Shown here: positions 9,375 to 19,827 of the stretch, piece by piece
Layout of the letters: each line of letters opens with the position of its first letter
Numbering within the stretch: the stretch's first letter is position 1
Origin: Alphaproteobacteria bacterium
GTDB lineage: Bacteria > Pseudomonadota > Alphaproteobacteria > UBA2966
Assembly (NCBI GenBank): GCA_018654745.1
Contig: JABILA010000040.1
Coordinates: forward strand, 1 to 61,772
Reading direction: 5' to 3'
Length of the DNA stretch: 61,772 nt
Notes under the pieces: model-generated
Database searches by the model: none
What the model was told of the DNA's origin: nothing
The model's input: the letters and a program-made list of their open reading frames with translations, nothing else
Position numbers and translations under genes: made by a program

Positions 9375-9430
9375 CATCATGCACCATAAAATATTGGTTG
9401 TTTGGTTTCACCGGGATTAGTCACAGTAGT

Positions 9431-12400
9431 ATGGTAAAGACAAGTCAGATAAAAAGTAATGTATTGTGGGCGCTGTTGAGACGACTGATTGTCGTTCTGA
9501 TCGTCGGGTTTGCAACAAACAGCACATACCCTGCGACGGCACAAACTACCGCCCAACCCCAGCAAATTACAGTTGCCCTTAACGTCGGATATCCGCCGTT
9601 TAGCATGTTATTGCCCAATGGAGAACCGACTGGTCTGTTGCCTGACATGTGGCGTCTTTGGGGGCGGACAACAGGCACGACCGTCCATTTCAAAACAGGC
9701 TCCCTGACAGAAAGCCTTGCCGATTTAAAAATTGGTCGGGCCGACGTTCACGCCGGGTTGTTCAGAAATGAAAGCCGGGCGAAATGGGCGCTGTTTTCGG
9801 ACCCGATCCACGAAATCACCACTTCTGTATATTTTCTCAACGGTGGATCAAGTTCCCCACGGCTAAGCAAGTTAACAGGAGAGCGCGTTGGTGCGGTGGC
9901 AAGCAGTTATCAGGAACGTTACCTGAATGAGAATTACCCGGACATCTTGGTTGTCGGGTTCAAGAATAACAAGGCGGCAGTGACGGCACTTTTGAATGGC
10001 GAAATCCGTGCTGTTTTCACTGAAGAGCCATCCGCCGAAGCGACAGTGGGAATGTTAGGCTTGCGGGGCGCGCTGCATCAGGGAGAGGAAAAGTTTGACG
10101 GCAATTTTGTTCATGCCGTCGTTCGAAAGGACAGATCCAGCCTTCTTCGCCTGGTTAACGATGGCTTCAGGAAAATTCCACGAGAACAAATGGCAAGTCT
10201 TGAAGAACGTTGGCTGCCAAACCCGGGGGCGCGGTATTACAGCAGCGGCACCGGACGGGTCATCCTGAGCGAGGGTGAAAAGGCATGGATCAAAAACCAT
10301 TCTGAAATCTCCATTGGTGTGGACGGCAATTGGCCCCCTGTCGATTTCATGGACAGCAAAGGTGACCATGCCGGCATCACGGCGGATTTTCTCAACATCA
10401 TCAGCGAGCGACTGGGCATTTCGTTCTTTGTTCAGCCTGGTCCATCTTTTAAAGATATGTTGAACAAGGTAATGACCGGGCGGTTGAAAGTCGGGGCAAC
10501 GATCATTCCCAACGACGAACGTGCGAAAAAGATCACTTTCACCAAGCCGTTTTTTACCATTCCAAAAATTGTCGTCACGCGAAAAGACTATACGGAAATT
10601 CAAAAGCCTTCCGATCTTGCCGGCAAATCCATTGCCATTGAAAAAGGCAACGGCGTCATAAAATTATTGAAGGATAAATACGCCGACATCACCTTCATTA
10701 CCTATCCCAGTTCGCTGGAAGCCTTGAAGGCTGTTTCCTTTGGCAAGGCTGACGCCTATGTGGGTAGTCAAATCGTGGCAGACTGGCTGGCTCGGAAAGA
10801 ACAGATTACCAACCTTGCATTTGTGGCGGTTTCCGGCGTGGAACCGTCTCCTCAAACCTTTGCTGTTTTCAACGATCCGGAATGGGCCCCTTTCGTAAAT
10901 ATATTAAACAAGGTCCTTGATTCCATTTCTGATGCAGAACGGGAAACCATTTATCAAAGATGGAATCGTTCAGCGTCGATTATGAAAACGGCTACCAGTG
11001 ACAGCGTCGAATTAACACTGGATGAAAGATATTGGCTATCCAAACATGGTCGTTTCAGTTTGGGTGTAGACCCTGCCTGGGCGCCCTTCGAGTTTTTTAA
11101 TGATGATGGCCAATACAGTGGTATTGGCGCGGAATTTGTCGAGTTGGTCTCATCCCGACTGGGTGTCACGATGACTCCCCAGGCCGGTCTTACCTGGTCA
11201 CAAGTCATCGACAAGGCAAAGGCTGGTGAATTCGATATTCTGCCGACCGTAGCCCGCACGCCCGAGCGGGAGGAATATCTCAATTTCTCCAACCCCTATG
11301 TATCTTTCCCGATTGTCATCACGACCCGCAAAGATGCGCCGTTCGCCAGCAGTCTGGACAGTCTTAATGGAAAAAAGGTTGGCGTGGTCAAAGGTTATGT
11401 GACCCAGGAATTGCTTGAAACAAATCACAAATACATTCACGTCGTTCCCGTTGAAAGCCTTGTCAAAGGCCTGCAACAACTCAGCGACGGGAAGATCGAC
11501 GCCTTTATTGATAATCTGGTGACCATCACCCACGAGATCGATAAGTCGAAGTTGGACACTATAAAAATAGCGTCGCCAACCCAATATAAATTCGAACTGG
11601 CTATGGGCGTTCGTAAGGGGCTGCCCGAGCTTGTTCCGCTCATCAATAAAGCGCTGGAAAGGATCAGCGACCGGGAGCGCACCGCCATCGTCAATTCAGC
11701 GACGGCGATCCGGGTTTCCTATGGCACGGAAATGAAAACGATCCTGATGTGGGCAATCCCAGCCATCATTGCCATTTCCATGATTATCATCACGGTCGTC
11801 CTCGTAAACCGCCGCTTGCGGCAAGATATGACAAAACTCAGGGAAGCTGAACATACCCTTGAGCAAAGCGAAGATCGTTTTCGCCAACTTGCCAATGTGT
11901 CTTCGGATTGGTTATGGGAAACGGATGATGACCTGAGAATCACCCACATGACTGATGGATTGCTGGATTTACTGGGGATGAAAACTTCTTCCCTTTTGGG
12001 GAAATCGTGGGCCCAACTCCAAACCAGTAAAGAGATATTGAAGCCGCATTGGCAACAACATCTGTCAGACCTGAATGAAAGACGTGAGTTCCGGGACTTC
12101 TGGTTTGAAATGCTCACTTCTGACAGCGCGGGCATATATATCCAGCTAAACGGCACGCCAATATTTGATAAAGATACCATTTTCCAGGGTTACCGCGGCA
12201 CGGGAACCGATATTACCGAGAAAATAAAGGCAACACACGAACTGGAAAAAGCCAGGGAAGAGGCGAACCATGCCAATCAGTCCAAGTCAGACTTTCTTTC
12301 TTCCATGAGCCATGAACTGCGCACCCCGATGAACGCCATTCTTGGCTTCGCACAAATGCTGGATTTCAATCCAAAGGAGCCACTGACCGAGGATCAAAAA

Positions 12401-13411
12401 CAAAGTGTTGATCATATCCTGACAGGTGGATCGCATCTTCTGAATCTGATCAACGATATTCTGGACTTCGCGAAAATTGAAGCCGGCAACGTGGAACTGA
12501 GTATCGAGGAAATATCGCTGGCCGAAACCATGGAGGAATGCCTTCAGACAGTTTTGGCAATGGCCGAAGACCGCGGCATCGAAATTTCAGTTGCTGATGC
12601 CGTAGCGAATGCGCCAATGGTCCGTGCTGATGGCGTGCGTTTGTTGCAGGTTTTGATCAATCTGTTGTCCAACGCCGTCAAGTACAACCGTGAAAACGGC
12701 AAGGTAACTGTTGAAGTTGAGGAAACCGCAAGTGGTATGCTGCATATTGCTGTGAGCGATACAGGCTATGGTGTCGCCGACGACAAAAAAGACGAATTGT
12801 TCAAACCCTTCAGCCGCCTCGGGGCGGAGAACAGCGGTATCGAAGGGACCGGCATTGGTCTTGTCGTCTGCAAGGACCTGATTGGGCGCATGGACGGGTT
12901 CATTGGCATGGAGAGTGAAGTTGGCAAAGGCTCAACCTTCTGGTTTGAACTGCCCGTGGCCAATAATGATCCTGAAGCCTCCCTTGTGGAAGCAGGAAAA
13001 CCAGAGAAGCGAGGAAAGGTTTTGCCGTCAGCTGCAACTGGCACTTTGCTTTATGTCGAGGATAACCCGGCCAACCTGATGCTGATGGAAAAAATCATTA
13101 TGCGCCTGGAAGGCGTAACCCTGATTTCCGCGCCTACCGGTGAATTGGGGATCGAACTCGCCAAAACAAGCAAACCGGACATGATCATTCTTGACATCAA
13201 TCTTCCCGGCCTCAGTGGCATTGAGGTTTTGCAGCAACTCCGTAAATACGACGATATTGCAAACACCCCTGTTTTTGCCCTGAGTGCCGCTGCGACCAAA
13301 CGCGATATTCAGCGGGGGGTGGAAGCAGGCTTTGATCAGTACCTCACCAAGCCCGTGGTTATTTCTGAAGTCGTGAGAGTTATCCAGGAGGCACTTGAAA
13401 ACAAGGCCTGA
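9431..13411 (+). CDS. BvgS-like hybrid histidine kinase with three periplasmic binding-protein modules
   Basis: 1,326 aa from the ATG at 9431; an upstream TTG at 9347 only adds a non-signal-like leader. Order: signal or anchor segment (about 10-35), three SBP_bac_3 modules (about 45-270, 285-525 and 535-760, opening with ALNVGYPPF, IGVDGNWPPVDF and LGVDPAWAPFEFF), and one membrane helix (about 765-790). These are followed by a PAS domain (about 815-925), a HisKA with phospho-His961 (SMSHELRTPMN), a HATPase_c with G-box segments, and a C-terminal receiver with Asp1255 (IILDINLPG). There is no HPt domain, unlike BvgS/EvgS, so phosphate output beyond the receiver is unclear. No cognate regulator gene is next to it. 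Ligand unknown; small periplasmic molecules are expected. Confidence 0.92.
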   Translation: MVKTSQIKSNVLWALLRRLIVVLIVGFATNSTYPATAQTTAQPQQITVALNVGYPPFSMLLPNGEPTGLLPDMWRLWGRTTGTTVHFKTGSLTESLADLKIGRADVHAGLFRNESRAKWALFSDPIHEITTSVYFLNGGSSSPRLSKLTGERVGAVASSYQERYLNENYPDILVVGFKNNKAAVTALLNGEIRAVFTEEPSAEATVGMLGLRGALHQGEEKFDGNFVHAVVRKDRSSLLRLVNDGFRKIPREQMASLEERWLPNPGARYYSSGTGRVILSEGEKAWIKNHSEISIGVDGNWPPVDFMDSKGDHAGITADFLNIISERLGISFFVQPGPSFKDMLNKVMTGRLKVGATIIPNDERAKKITFTKPFFTIPKIVVTRKDYTEIQKPSDLAGKSIAIEKGNGVIKLLKDKYADITFITYPSSLEALKAVSFGKADAYVGSQIVADWLARKEQITNLAFVAVSGVEPSPQTFAVFNDPEWAPFVNILNKVLDSISDAERETIYQRWNRSASIMKTATSDSVELTLDERYWLSKHGRFSLGVDPAWAPFEFFNDDGQYSGIGAEFVELVSSRLGVTMTPQAGLTWSQVIDKAKAGEFDILPTVARTPEREEYLNFSNPYVSFPIVITTRKDAPFASSLDSLNGKKVGVVKGYVTQELLETNHKYIHVVPVESLVKGLQQLSDGKIDAFIDNLVTITHEIDKSKLDTIKIASPTQYKFELAMGVRKGLPELVPLINKALERISDRERTAIVNSATAIRVSYGTEMKTILMWAIPAIIAISMIIITVVLVNRRLRQDMTKLREAEHTLEQSEDRFRQLANVSSDWLWETDDDLRITHMTDGLLDLLGMKTSSLLGKSWAQLQTSKEILKPHWQQHLSDLNERREFRDFWFEMLTSDSAGIYIQLNGTPIFDKDTIFQGYRGTGTDITEKIKATHELEKAREEANHANQSKSDFLSSMSHELRTPMNAILGFAQMLDFNPKEPLTEDQKQSVDHILTGGSHLLNLINDILDFAKIEAGNVELSIEEISLAETMEECLQTVLAMAEDRGIEISVADAVANAPMVRADGVRLLQVLINLLSNAVKYNRENGKVTVEVEETASGMLHIAVSDTGYGVADDKKDELFKPFSRLGAENSGIEGTGIGLVVCKDLIGRMDGFIGMESEVGKGSTFWFELPVANNDPEASLVEAGKPEKRGKVLPSAATGTLLYVEDNPANLMLMEKIIMRLEGVTLISAPTGELGIELAKTSKPDMIILDINLPGLSGIEVLQQLRKYDDIANTPVFALSAAATKRDIQRGVEAGFDQYLTKPVVISEVVRVIQEALENKA

Positions 13412-13460
13412 ATTCTGAACAAACAAACTTCGGAAAATGACCTGACCGTTTCAACGCGCG

Positions 13461-14978
13461 TTAAGCGCCCTGTCCGTCGATAACAACTTTCCATTCCCGG
13501 TCCAGAGCATTGCCGAGTGCCTTCAGACGTTTGTCAACGGAAGGCCCGAGGAAGTTGGCGTCATTCGATGTGAGTGAAAGGGTGATGGGTCCCTTGTCCT
13601 GAGCAAGTTCGCTGCGGGACAAAACGCCGGGTGTACCGCCGGACAAGGTGTGGCCCAGGCGCATGGCAAGGCCAAGCTTACGGACCCAGTCATATTCGTC
13701 TTCCGTAACGAGCTTCCGGGCGATGTTGGTGGCCTCGCTGCTGACATCACCCGCATAGCGCACAAAAACGGCCAGTGAAATCATGGCCCTTTCCTTGTGA
13801 TTAATACCGGACAAAGGTGCGTACAGAACGCGCTTGTAGGCAGCCTCGGCCCTGTAGTCGGGATGGGTTCGCCAGGCTGTGTCGCTTAACAAGGAGGCGG
13901 CTGTGCGTATACGCGCCTCTGATTTTGTTTCACCCGCAAACAGTCCACGCATCCATTTTTCAAGCTCGAACCCCAGTCCGTCGTAGCGTGTTTCACGCCC
14001 CCCCAGGCGAATGGACATTTCGATCAGGGGATCGCGACGACGCTCAATTTCACTGAGATGATCGTTCAACACACCTTCACGCAATCCACCGCCACTGAAG
14101 ACGATATGAGAAGGTTGCCCCAGTTTCAATATCCGGGATAACACCAGGGAAGAGGTTGCCAAAGAATCACGTCTGCGTGAGCTCACACCTTTCAAGCGGT
14201 CAATGGAATCGGCACTGAGGCGCGAAATAATTTTGGAAAGTTCTTGTGCTTCACGCGTCTCTACACGGTAGTGATGAACGATCCGCAAGGGATATTTGCT
14301 TTGCGCCTGGTGTAGTTTGGCCAGCGCACGCCAGTTGCCACCGACCGCATAAAAGCCCCGGCCCTTCAATCCATCCAGCCATTCCACCTTGGCAAGTTCC
14401 TGATCAATAAACTTTTTGACCTTCGCACCGGAATCCGGGAAACGGTTATTCAGCAGCAGGGCACCAAGCGGCAAGGTTGTCCCCTGCCCGGCCTGGCCAT
14501 TTTTCAAATCCACTAGTTCCAGGCTGCCACCACCAAGGTCGCCCATGAAGCCATCCGCATCAGGGATCGATGCCATCACACCCAGACTGGACAACCGGGC
14601 TTCTTCCCGTCCGGAAACAACATCGACGGTCACGCCGGTACGATCAAAAACCTGTTCTGTAAGAATGTGTCCGTTGGCCGCATTACGCACGGCTGCCGTC
14701 GCGATGATTTTGGGAATGCCTGCCCCCATCTCTGCGGACAAATGAACGAACCGCTCAATCGATCGTAATGCGTGGTCCATGGCCTTTTGCCGCATGCAAT
14801 TATCTTCGCCGATACCCTTGCCCAGGGCGCAAAGATTGCGTTCGTTGAAAATTGGCAGGGCGTTGCTAACCAGGCCTTCAAAAACCACCAGGCGAACCGA
14901 ATTGGAACCGACGTCAATGACGGCAAACGGTGCCAGGCCTGAAAACTCTTTCGAAAGGCCTGTGGGGTTCTGGTCCAT
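13461..14978 (-). CDS. ppx: Exopolyphosphatase (Ppx/GppA family)
   Basis: Hydrolyses terminal phosphate from polyphosphate, and possibly pppGpp. It has the actin-like ATPase fold: phosphate-1 motif FAVIDVGSNSVRLVVFE near the N-terminus and phosphate-2 motif GDLGGGSLELVDL, plus a C-terminal helical HD-like domain. From ATG 14978 it is 505 aa. A TTG at 14999 with GGAG 8 nt upstream is an equally plausible start, adding seven residues. It follows ppk on the same strand with a 22-43 nt gap, so ppk-ppx is very likely one operon. Together the two set the polyphosphate level. Confidence 0.93.
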   Translation of the reverse strand: MDQNPTGLSKEFSGLAPFAVIDVGSNSVRLVVFEGLVSNALPIFNERNLCALGKGIGEDNCMRQKAMDHALRSIERFVHLSAEMGAGIPKIIATAAVRNAANGHILTEQVFDRTGVTVDVVSGREEARLSSLGVMASIPDADGFMGDLGGGSLELVDLKNGQAGQGTTLPLGALLLNNRFPDSGAKVKKFIDQELAKVEWLDGLKGRGFYAVGGNWRALAKLHQAQSKYPLRIVHHYRVETREAQELSKIISRLSADSIDRLKGVSSRRRDSLATSSLVLSRILKLGQPSHIVFSGGGLREGVLNDHLSEIERRRDPLIEMSIRLGGRETRYDGLGFELEKWMRGLFAGETKSEARIRTAASLLSDTAWRTHPDYRAEAAYKRVLYAPLSGINHKERAMISLAVFVRYAGDVSSEATNIARKLVTEDEYDWVRKLGLAMRLGHTLSGGTPGVLSRSELAQDKGPITLSLTSNDANFLGPSVDKRLKALGNALDREWKVVIDGQGA

Positions 14979-15021
14979 ATGCAGAAGGTTGGACGTCAAA
15001 TACTGTACTCCGAACCGTGTT

Positions 15022-17190
15022 TCAGGACGCTGGGTTATCCCGCACCAACCGCGGGCTGGGTGCAGATTGTTGCAAGGCATCACCCCGACCGGACAGGCTG
15101 GGGTTCGTCATGAAATATTTATGCGAATTGAAAGCATCATCATCCATACTCAGGCGATTGTATTTTCCATCCGAATCCAGTTCCCAGCTTTGGGCTTCGT
15201 CGCGGAAGTTAGCCGCCATGACCTGATCGATAACCTGCGCGTGCACCGTCGGGTTTTCAATCGGTGCCAGGATTTCAACGCGGCCTTCCAGATTTCTCGG
15301 CATCCAGTCAGCCGACGAAATATAGACCTTGGCGTCAGGTGAAGGCAGACCGTGGCCAGCGCCGAAACAAACAATGCGCGAATGCTCCAGGAAGCGGCCA
15401 ATAATACTTTTCACACGAATGTTTTCAGACATGCCGGCCACACCAGGTCTCAGACAGCAAATCCCGCGCACGACCAGGTCAATTTGCACTCCGGCCTGGC
15501 TTGCCACATAAAGTAAATCAATGATGCGTCCATCCACCAGGGCATTCATCTTGGCCCAGATGGCGGCCGGACGTCCCGCCTTGGCATGTTCGATTTCATC
15601 TTCAATCAGGGAAACCAGGGCTTCGCGCAAACCAGTCGGCGAAATCACCAGTTTTTCCAGGCTGTCTGGCGGTGCGCTACCGGTCATGTAGTTGAAGATG
15701 GCATTGGCATCACGTGTGAGTGCCGGATTAACCGTAAAAAAGGAAAGGTCCGTATAGATCCGGGCTGTGATCGGGTGATAATTCCCTGTGCCCAAATGCA
15801 GATAAGATCGCAAACCTTCTTTTTCCCTGCGCACAACCAGCGAGATTTTGGCGTGGGTTTTCAGGGACACAAAGCCGTAGACAACCTGGACCCCTGCACG
15901 CTCAAGATCACGGGCCCATTTGATGTTGGCTTCTTCATCAAAACGCGCCTTCAGTTCAACTGAAGCCGTGACCGACTTACCGCTCTCTGCCGCTTCGATC
16001 AGGGCTTTGACAATCGGTGAATTGTCACTGGTGCGATAAAGCGTCTGTTTGATGGCAACGACTTTGGGGTCTGCTGCAGCCTGTTGCAAAAAGCGCACGA
16101 CGACATCAAAACTTTCGTACGGATGATGAACGATCAAATCCTTGGTCCGGATGGCGGAAAAACAATGGCCGGAACTTTCGTATATGCGTTCGGGGTATCG
16201 CGGACTGAATGGCCGGAACAAAAGGTCCGGGCGATCACGCACAATCAATTGATCCGTATCCGCCAGTCCCAGGATGCCGTCGACAACCGTATAGGCATCT
16301 TCCTGCACACCCAGTTCGTTCACGACAAAACGGCGAAGATGCTCGGGCATACCGGCATTCATCTTCAGGCGAATAACGTCACCCCGGCGTCGACGTTTGA
16401 CGGCAGTTTCATAATAGCGCACCAGATCTTCGGCCTCGTCCTCAATCTGGATGTCTGAATCCCGCAACAATCTGATCTGGCCTTCGCCAACAACGTCGTA
16501 GCCGGGAAACAAACGCTCGATAAACAGGCCCGCCAGGTTTTCCAGCGACAGAAAACGAAATTCGGAACCGGGCAAACGGATAAAGCGTTCAATCTGGCGT
16601 GTCAGTGGCACCAGCGCATTAAAGGTATTGCCATCCGTTCGACGCTTGAGTTCCAGCACCAGGGCAAACCCGAGATTTGGAATGAAGGGAAACGGATGAG
16701 CCGGGTCGACCGCAATCGGCGTCAGTAATGGAAAGACCCGTTGCAGGAAAAAATCCTCGAGGAAATCAAGTTCTTCCGGCGTCAGCTCATCACCATCCAA
16801 TACGGCGATCCCGGCACCGCGCAACTGATGGCGAAGACTGTCCCAGGTCTTCTGCTGATTGTTCATCAGCTCACCGGCGCGTGCGTTGACTTGTTCCAGC
16901 TGCTGCACCGGCGTCAGGCCATCCTGGCTGATCTCCTCGACACCGGCAGCGATTTGACCACGGATACCGGCGACACGAACGGTAAAAAATTCATCAAGGT
17001 TCACGGCTGAAATCGACAGGAAACGCAGACGCTCAAGCAAAGGGTGCGCAAGGTTGTCAGCTTCCTCCAGCACACGTTCATTGAAGGCAAGCCAGGACAG
17101 CTCACGGTTATTGAACCGCTTGTTGCTGCCAGCCATGTCGCCCGTCAGCGTATATGCCGGTGCGTCCTGTGATGTTTCAGCTGTTGACAT
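15022..17190 (-). CDS. ppk1: Polyphosphate kinase 1
   Basis: Makes polyphosphate from ATP reversibly. The 722-aa protein has the PPK1 layout: N-terminal helical domain ([20 protein letters not shown]), head domain and two phospholipase-D-like C-terminal domains. The catalytic His is in [11 protein letters not shown] and the second His in [20 protein letters not shown] and [15 protein letters not shown] are diagnostic. The ATG at 17190 gives MSTAETSQD, in line with family starts, with a weak ribosome site. It is upstream of ppx in one operon and divergent from sixA. Confidence 0.96.
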   Translation of the reverse strand: MSTAETSQDAPAYTLTGDMAGSNKRFNNRELSWLAFNERVLEEADNLAHPLLERLRFLSISAVNLDEFFTVRVAGIRGQIAAGVEEISQDGLTPVQQLEQVNARAGELMNNQQKTWDSLRHQLRGAGIAVLDGDELTPEELDFLEDFFLQRVFPLLTPIAVDPAHPFPFIPNLGFALVLELKRRTDGNTFNALVPLTRQIERFIRLPGSEFRFLSLENLAGLFIERLFPGYDVVGEGQIRLLRDSDIQIEDEAEDLVRYYETAVKRRRRGDVIRLKMNAGMPEHLRRFVVNELGVQEDAYTVVDGILGLADTDQLIVRDRPDLLFRPFSPRYPERIYESSGHCFSAIRTKDLIVHHPYESFDVVVRFLQQAAADPKVVAIKQTLYRTSDNSPIVKALIEAAESGKSVTASVELKARFDEEANIKWARDLERAGVQVVYGFVSLKTHAKISLVVRREKEGLRSYLHLGTGNYHPITARIYTDLSFFTVNPALTRDANAIFNYMTGSAPPDSLEKLVISPTGLREALVSLIEDEIEHAKAGRPAAIWAKMNALVDGRIIDLLYVASQAGVQIDLVVRGICCLRPGVAGMSENIRVKSIIGRFLEHSRIVCFGAGHGLPSPDAKVYISSADWMPRNLEGRVEILAPIENPTVHAQVIDQVMAANFRDEAQSWELDSDGKYNRLSMDDDAFNSHKYFMTNPSLSGRGDALQQSAPSPRLVRDNPAS

Positions 17191-17382
17191 ACTTGTCTTT
17201 CAATTGCCTGCCTGCGATACCAATATCAGCAACGCAATTCAACCACTCAATTGATATTACACGATTTTAACCGCAATATGACAGTGTGCAGTTGTAATGA
17301 AGTCTGGCCCTGAAATCAGGTTCATGACCAGGTGCACTGAACTGTCAGAATAACAAAGCCCATGGGACTTTCGGGAAACAGC

Positions 17383-17898
17383 ATGAAATCTCTGTATCTA
17401 TTGCGACATGCCAAAACCGAAGCTGGCGGATTTTTTACGCAGGACAAGGATCGCAAACTGACTGATCGGGGTTGCAGCGACGCCATGCTGCTGGCCAGGC
17501 ACATGAAAGATAAAGGTTTGCTGCCGGACCAGGTTCTGTGTTCGTCAGCAGTCCGCGCGCAAATGACCTGCGATTTGATTGTCGAAGGTCTGGAACGGGA
17601 AATCGAGGTTGATTTCGAAGACGAACTTTATCTCGCCGAAGCCGCCAAACTGATGGCTTTTGCCTCGGGGGCAACCGAGACCGGAAATTCACTTTTGCTG
17701 ATCGCCCACAACCCTGGAATGGCGGCTTTGGCCTTTGCCATGGCGGGACAGAATTCAGGTGTGCCAGCCAGGTTAACCGATTTTCCAACCGCCGCCCTGG
17801 CTTGCTTTATATTCGATTGTAATTACTGGACAGAGCTTGATCCGACGACAGCCAGATTGACGCATTTTATGACGCCAAAGGAACTGAAAAGTACCTGA
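17383..17898 (+). CDS. sixA: SixA-type phosphohistidine phosphatase
   Basis: 171-aa histidine-phosphatase superfamily protein. The N-terminal RHG motif LYLLRHAKTE and the second catalytic His in LLIAHNPGMAAL are visible. SixA homologues remove phosphate from phosphohistidine, for example in HPt domains or the nitrogen phosphotransferase system. The ATG at 17383 has a GGGA ribosome site; upstream in-frame starts encode no conserved residues. It is divergent from ppk and followed directly by a tandem 21-bp repeat. A related phosphatase role (SixA-like) is possible; the substrate is not seen in the sequence. Confidence 0.88.
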   Translation: MKSLYLLRHAKTEAGGFFTQDKDRKLTDRGCSDAMLLARHMKDKGLLPDQVLCSSAVRAQMTCDLIVEGLEREIEVDFEDELYLAEAAKLMAFASGATETGNSLLLIAHNPGMAALAFAMAGQNSGVPARLTDFPTAALACFIFDCNYWTELDPTTARLTHFMTPKELKST

Positions 17899-17937
17899 AA
17901 TGAGACGAAATGTCCGTCAAATGAGACAAAATGTCCG
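17898..17937. repeat. Tandem 21-bp direct repeat after sixA
   Basis: Two copies of AAATGAGACRAAATGTCCG lie head to tail at 17898-17918 and 17919-17937, differing at one base. The first starts within the sixA stop codon. The motif resembles short tandem units at the ends of some insertion sequences, so it may be an IS relic; no transposase is nearby. Otherwise it could be a paired protein-binding site in the convergent sixA-exporter junction. Confidence 0.6.
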
Positions 17938-17946
17938 CTATTTTTC

Positions 17947-19152
17947 CTACTTTCCAGCCCAGCGCATGGCGAAGATACAGATCAGACCATAGATTGCGAA
18001 TCCGGTTACCAGAGGCACGATCGTCCCATCAAACTGCTGTCCGACCAGCACCGCCAGAGGTGACGAGATAACGGACGTGCCGGCACCGACGATTGATGCC
18101 CCGACTCCAGCGATATGACCCAGAGGTTCCATAGCCAAGGCGTTGAGATTACCAAACAAAATGCCAAAAAAGAAAAACGTTATCATCATATAAACAATGT
18201 ATGTCCAGAACGGCGCCACGCCATCAACAGCGCCTAATAGAAAGATCAGAAAAGCCATCGATATTATTGTGCTGATCGTCAGAGACCATAAGGACAGAGC
18301 CTGCATGCCAAATCGCATGACCAGTTTTGCATTGGTCAAAGATGCCGCACCCAGTGCCAGTGACAACAGCGCAAACCAGAATGGAAATTCGGATTTTCGA
18401 TCAAATGTAATATCGAATATTTGCTGAACGGAGCTTAAAAACCCAACGAATGCGCCAAAAACAAAACCTGCCGCGAGGATATAGCCAAAGGAGCGGCGGT
18501 TGCGAATGATCTCGACCGTTGCCCGCCAGATCCGGCGCGCCGACAATGGACTTCGCCGTTCCGGTGGATGGGTTTCGTCCAGCCGAAACGAAAACCAGAT
18601 CAGCACGATCAGACTTTGCGTCAAAAGCATAACAAAAATAGCGCGCCACCCGGCAAACATCATAATGCCGTAACCGACCATAGGTGCAAGGGCGGGTACC
18701 AGGATGAAGACCGTCATGACGAACGACATCACCCGCGCCATGGCGGCACCTTCGAACAGATCACGGACAATGGCCACGGTTACAATGCGGGCTCCAGCAA
18801 CGCCCAATCCTTGTATAAATCGACCAACCAGCAAAGTCGTCATATCTTGCGCTAACAAACAAACGACACTGCCCAGCAGAAAGATCGCAAATCCAAAATA
18901 AATTGGCCGTCTACGCCCGTAACTATCTGATATTGGACCATAAAATAGTTGACCAACGCCAAGCCCAAAAAGCATGACAACGACGACGAGCTGCGCCTGA
19001 TTGGTACCACCAACACCCATATCCGTCGCAATTTCACCCAGGGCAGGCAACATGGCGTCAATCGACAGCGCCACCAGCGAGAACATCGCTGCCACCAACG
19101 CCACAAATTCTGCAAAACTGATTTTGGGCCTTTCGGCACCTTCTCTAAGCAT
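17947..19152 (-). CDS. MFS exporter, Bcr/CflA family
   Basis: 401-aa major-facilitator protein with about 12 predicted membrane helices. The first lies at residues 12-32 (LVAAMFSLVALSIDAMLPALG), including the D.MLPALG.IA pattern of Bcr/CflA drug:proton antiporters. The loop 2-3 signature GPISDSYGRRRPIYFG and the QGLGVAGARIV segment also fit. Family members export bicyclomycin, chloramphenicol or small metabolites; the substrate here is unknown. No adjacent regulator gene is seen. It is convergent with sixA and divergent from the Sel1 genes. Confidence 0.88.
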   Translation of the reverse strand: MLREGAERPKISFAEFVALVAAMFSLVALSIDAMLPALGEIATDMGVGGTNQAQLVVVVMLFGLGVGQLFYGPISDSYGRRRPIYFGFAIFLLGSVVCLLAQDMTTLLVGRFIQGLGVAGARIVTVAIVRDLFEGAAMARVMSFVMTVFILVPALAPMVGYGIMMFAGWRAIFVMLLTQSLIVLIWFSFRLDETHPPERRSPLSARRIWRATVEIIRNRRSFGYILAAGFVFGAFVGFLSSVQQIFDITFDRKSEFPFWFALLSLALGAASLTNAKLVMRFGMQALSLWSLTISTIISMAFLIFLLGAVDGVAPFWTYIVYMMITFFFFGILFGNLNALAMEPLGHIAGVGASIVGAGTSVISSPLAVLVGQQFDGTIVPLVTGFAIYGLICIFAMRWAGK

Positions 19153-19281
19153 TCCGCCCTACTTTCAGGCTTCTTATTACGCCTCGCAGAGGCTGAAAGA
19201 TACCAGCCCTGAGAAAAAAGTATGTATCCTGTTTCGGGCTTGTGAATTGACCGGATTGCCTTGCTCTGCTTTGCTAACGCT

Positions 19282-19785
19282 ATGAAAAAGCAATTATTAT
19301 TTCCGCTCTGCCTGATCCTGGCCGGGTTTGCTGGATTGTCGGCTGGCACTGCCCGAAGCGGCGATTTTATCGCAGCCCGTACGGCCTATATTGAACTGGA
19401 TTTCAAGGAAGCCGCCAGGCTGTTTTTTGAACTTGCCAACGAAGGTGATCATCGCGGCCAGAGCTTTATGGGCCGGATGCACGAGATGGGCTGGGGGGTA
19501 AACAAGGATTTGCGCGAATCCATTCGCTGGCATCAGTTGGCGGCCAAACAGGGCAACGGATACTCCGCGCAGAAAATTGCCATGGCCTACTGGACCGGCG
19601 AAGGCGCACAGCAAGATCCGGTCCGGGCGGAAATGTGGTTTACTATCGCGATCCAGCGCGGTTTTGGCTGGGCAGACAGGGTATCTCTGGAAAAAAACCT
19701 GACACAACAACAAGTTATAAGGGGTCGCGATATGGCAGGAAAGTACATGAAAGAAAACAATCTCACTTACAAGACTAAAAAGTAG
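19282..19785 (+). CDS. Secreted Sel1-repeat protein (copy 1)
   Basis: 167 aa. A signal peptide of about 25 residues (MKKQLLFPLCLILAG) precedes three Sel1/TPR-like repeats, with GDHRGQSFMGRMHEMGWGV as the clearest unit. Sel1 repeats bind proteins. ATG 19282 gives a normal signal peptide; an earlier in-frame start at 19261 would extend it with MLCFANA. It is a close paralogue of the next gene (19828-20319): both share SGDFIAAR, EGDHRG, AEMWFTIAIQRGFGWA and a KTK C-terminus. It probably acts in the periplasm; the partner is unknown. Confidence 0.82.
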   Translation: MKKQLLFPLCLILAGFAGLSAGTARSGDFIAARTAYIELDFKEAARLFFELANEGDHRGQSFMGRMHEMGWGVNKDLRESIRWHQLAAKQGNGYSAQKIAMAYWTGEGAQQDPVRAEMWFTIAIQRGFGWADRVSLEKNLTQQQVIRGRDMAGKYMKENNLTYKTKK

Positions 19786-19827
19786 AATTGAATTGACCAC
19801 CGACCCTGGCTCTGATTTGCTGAAACC

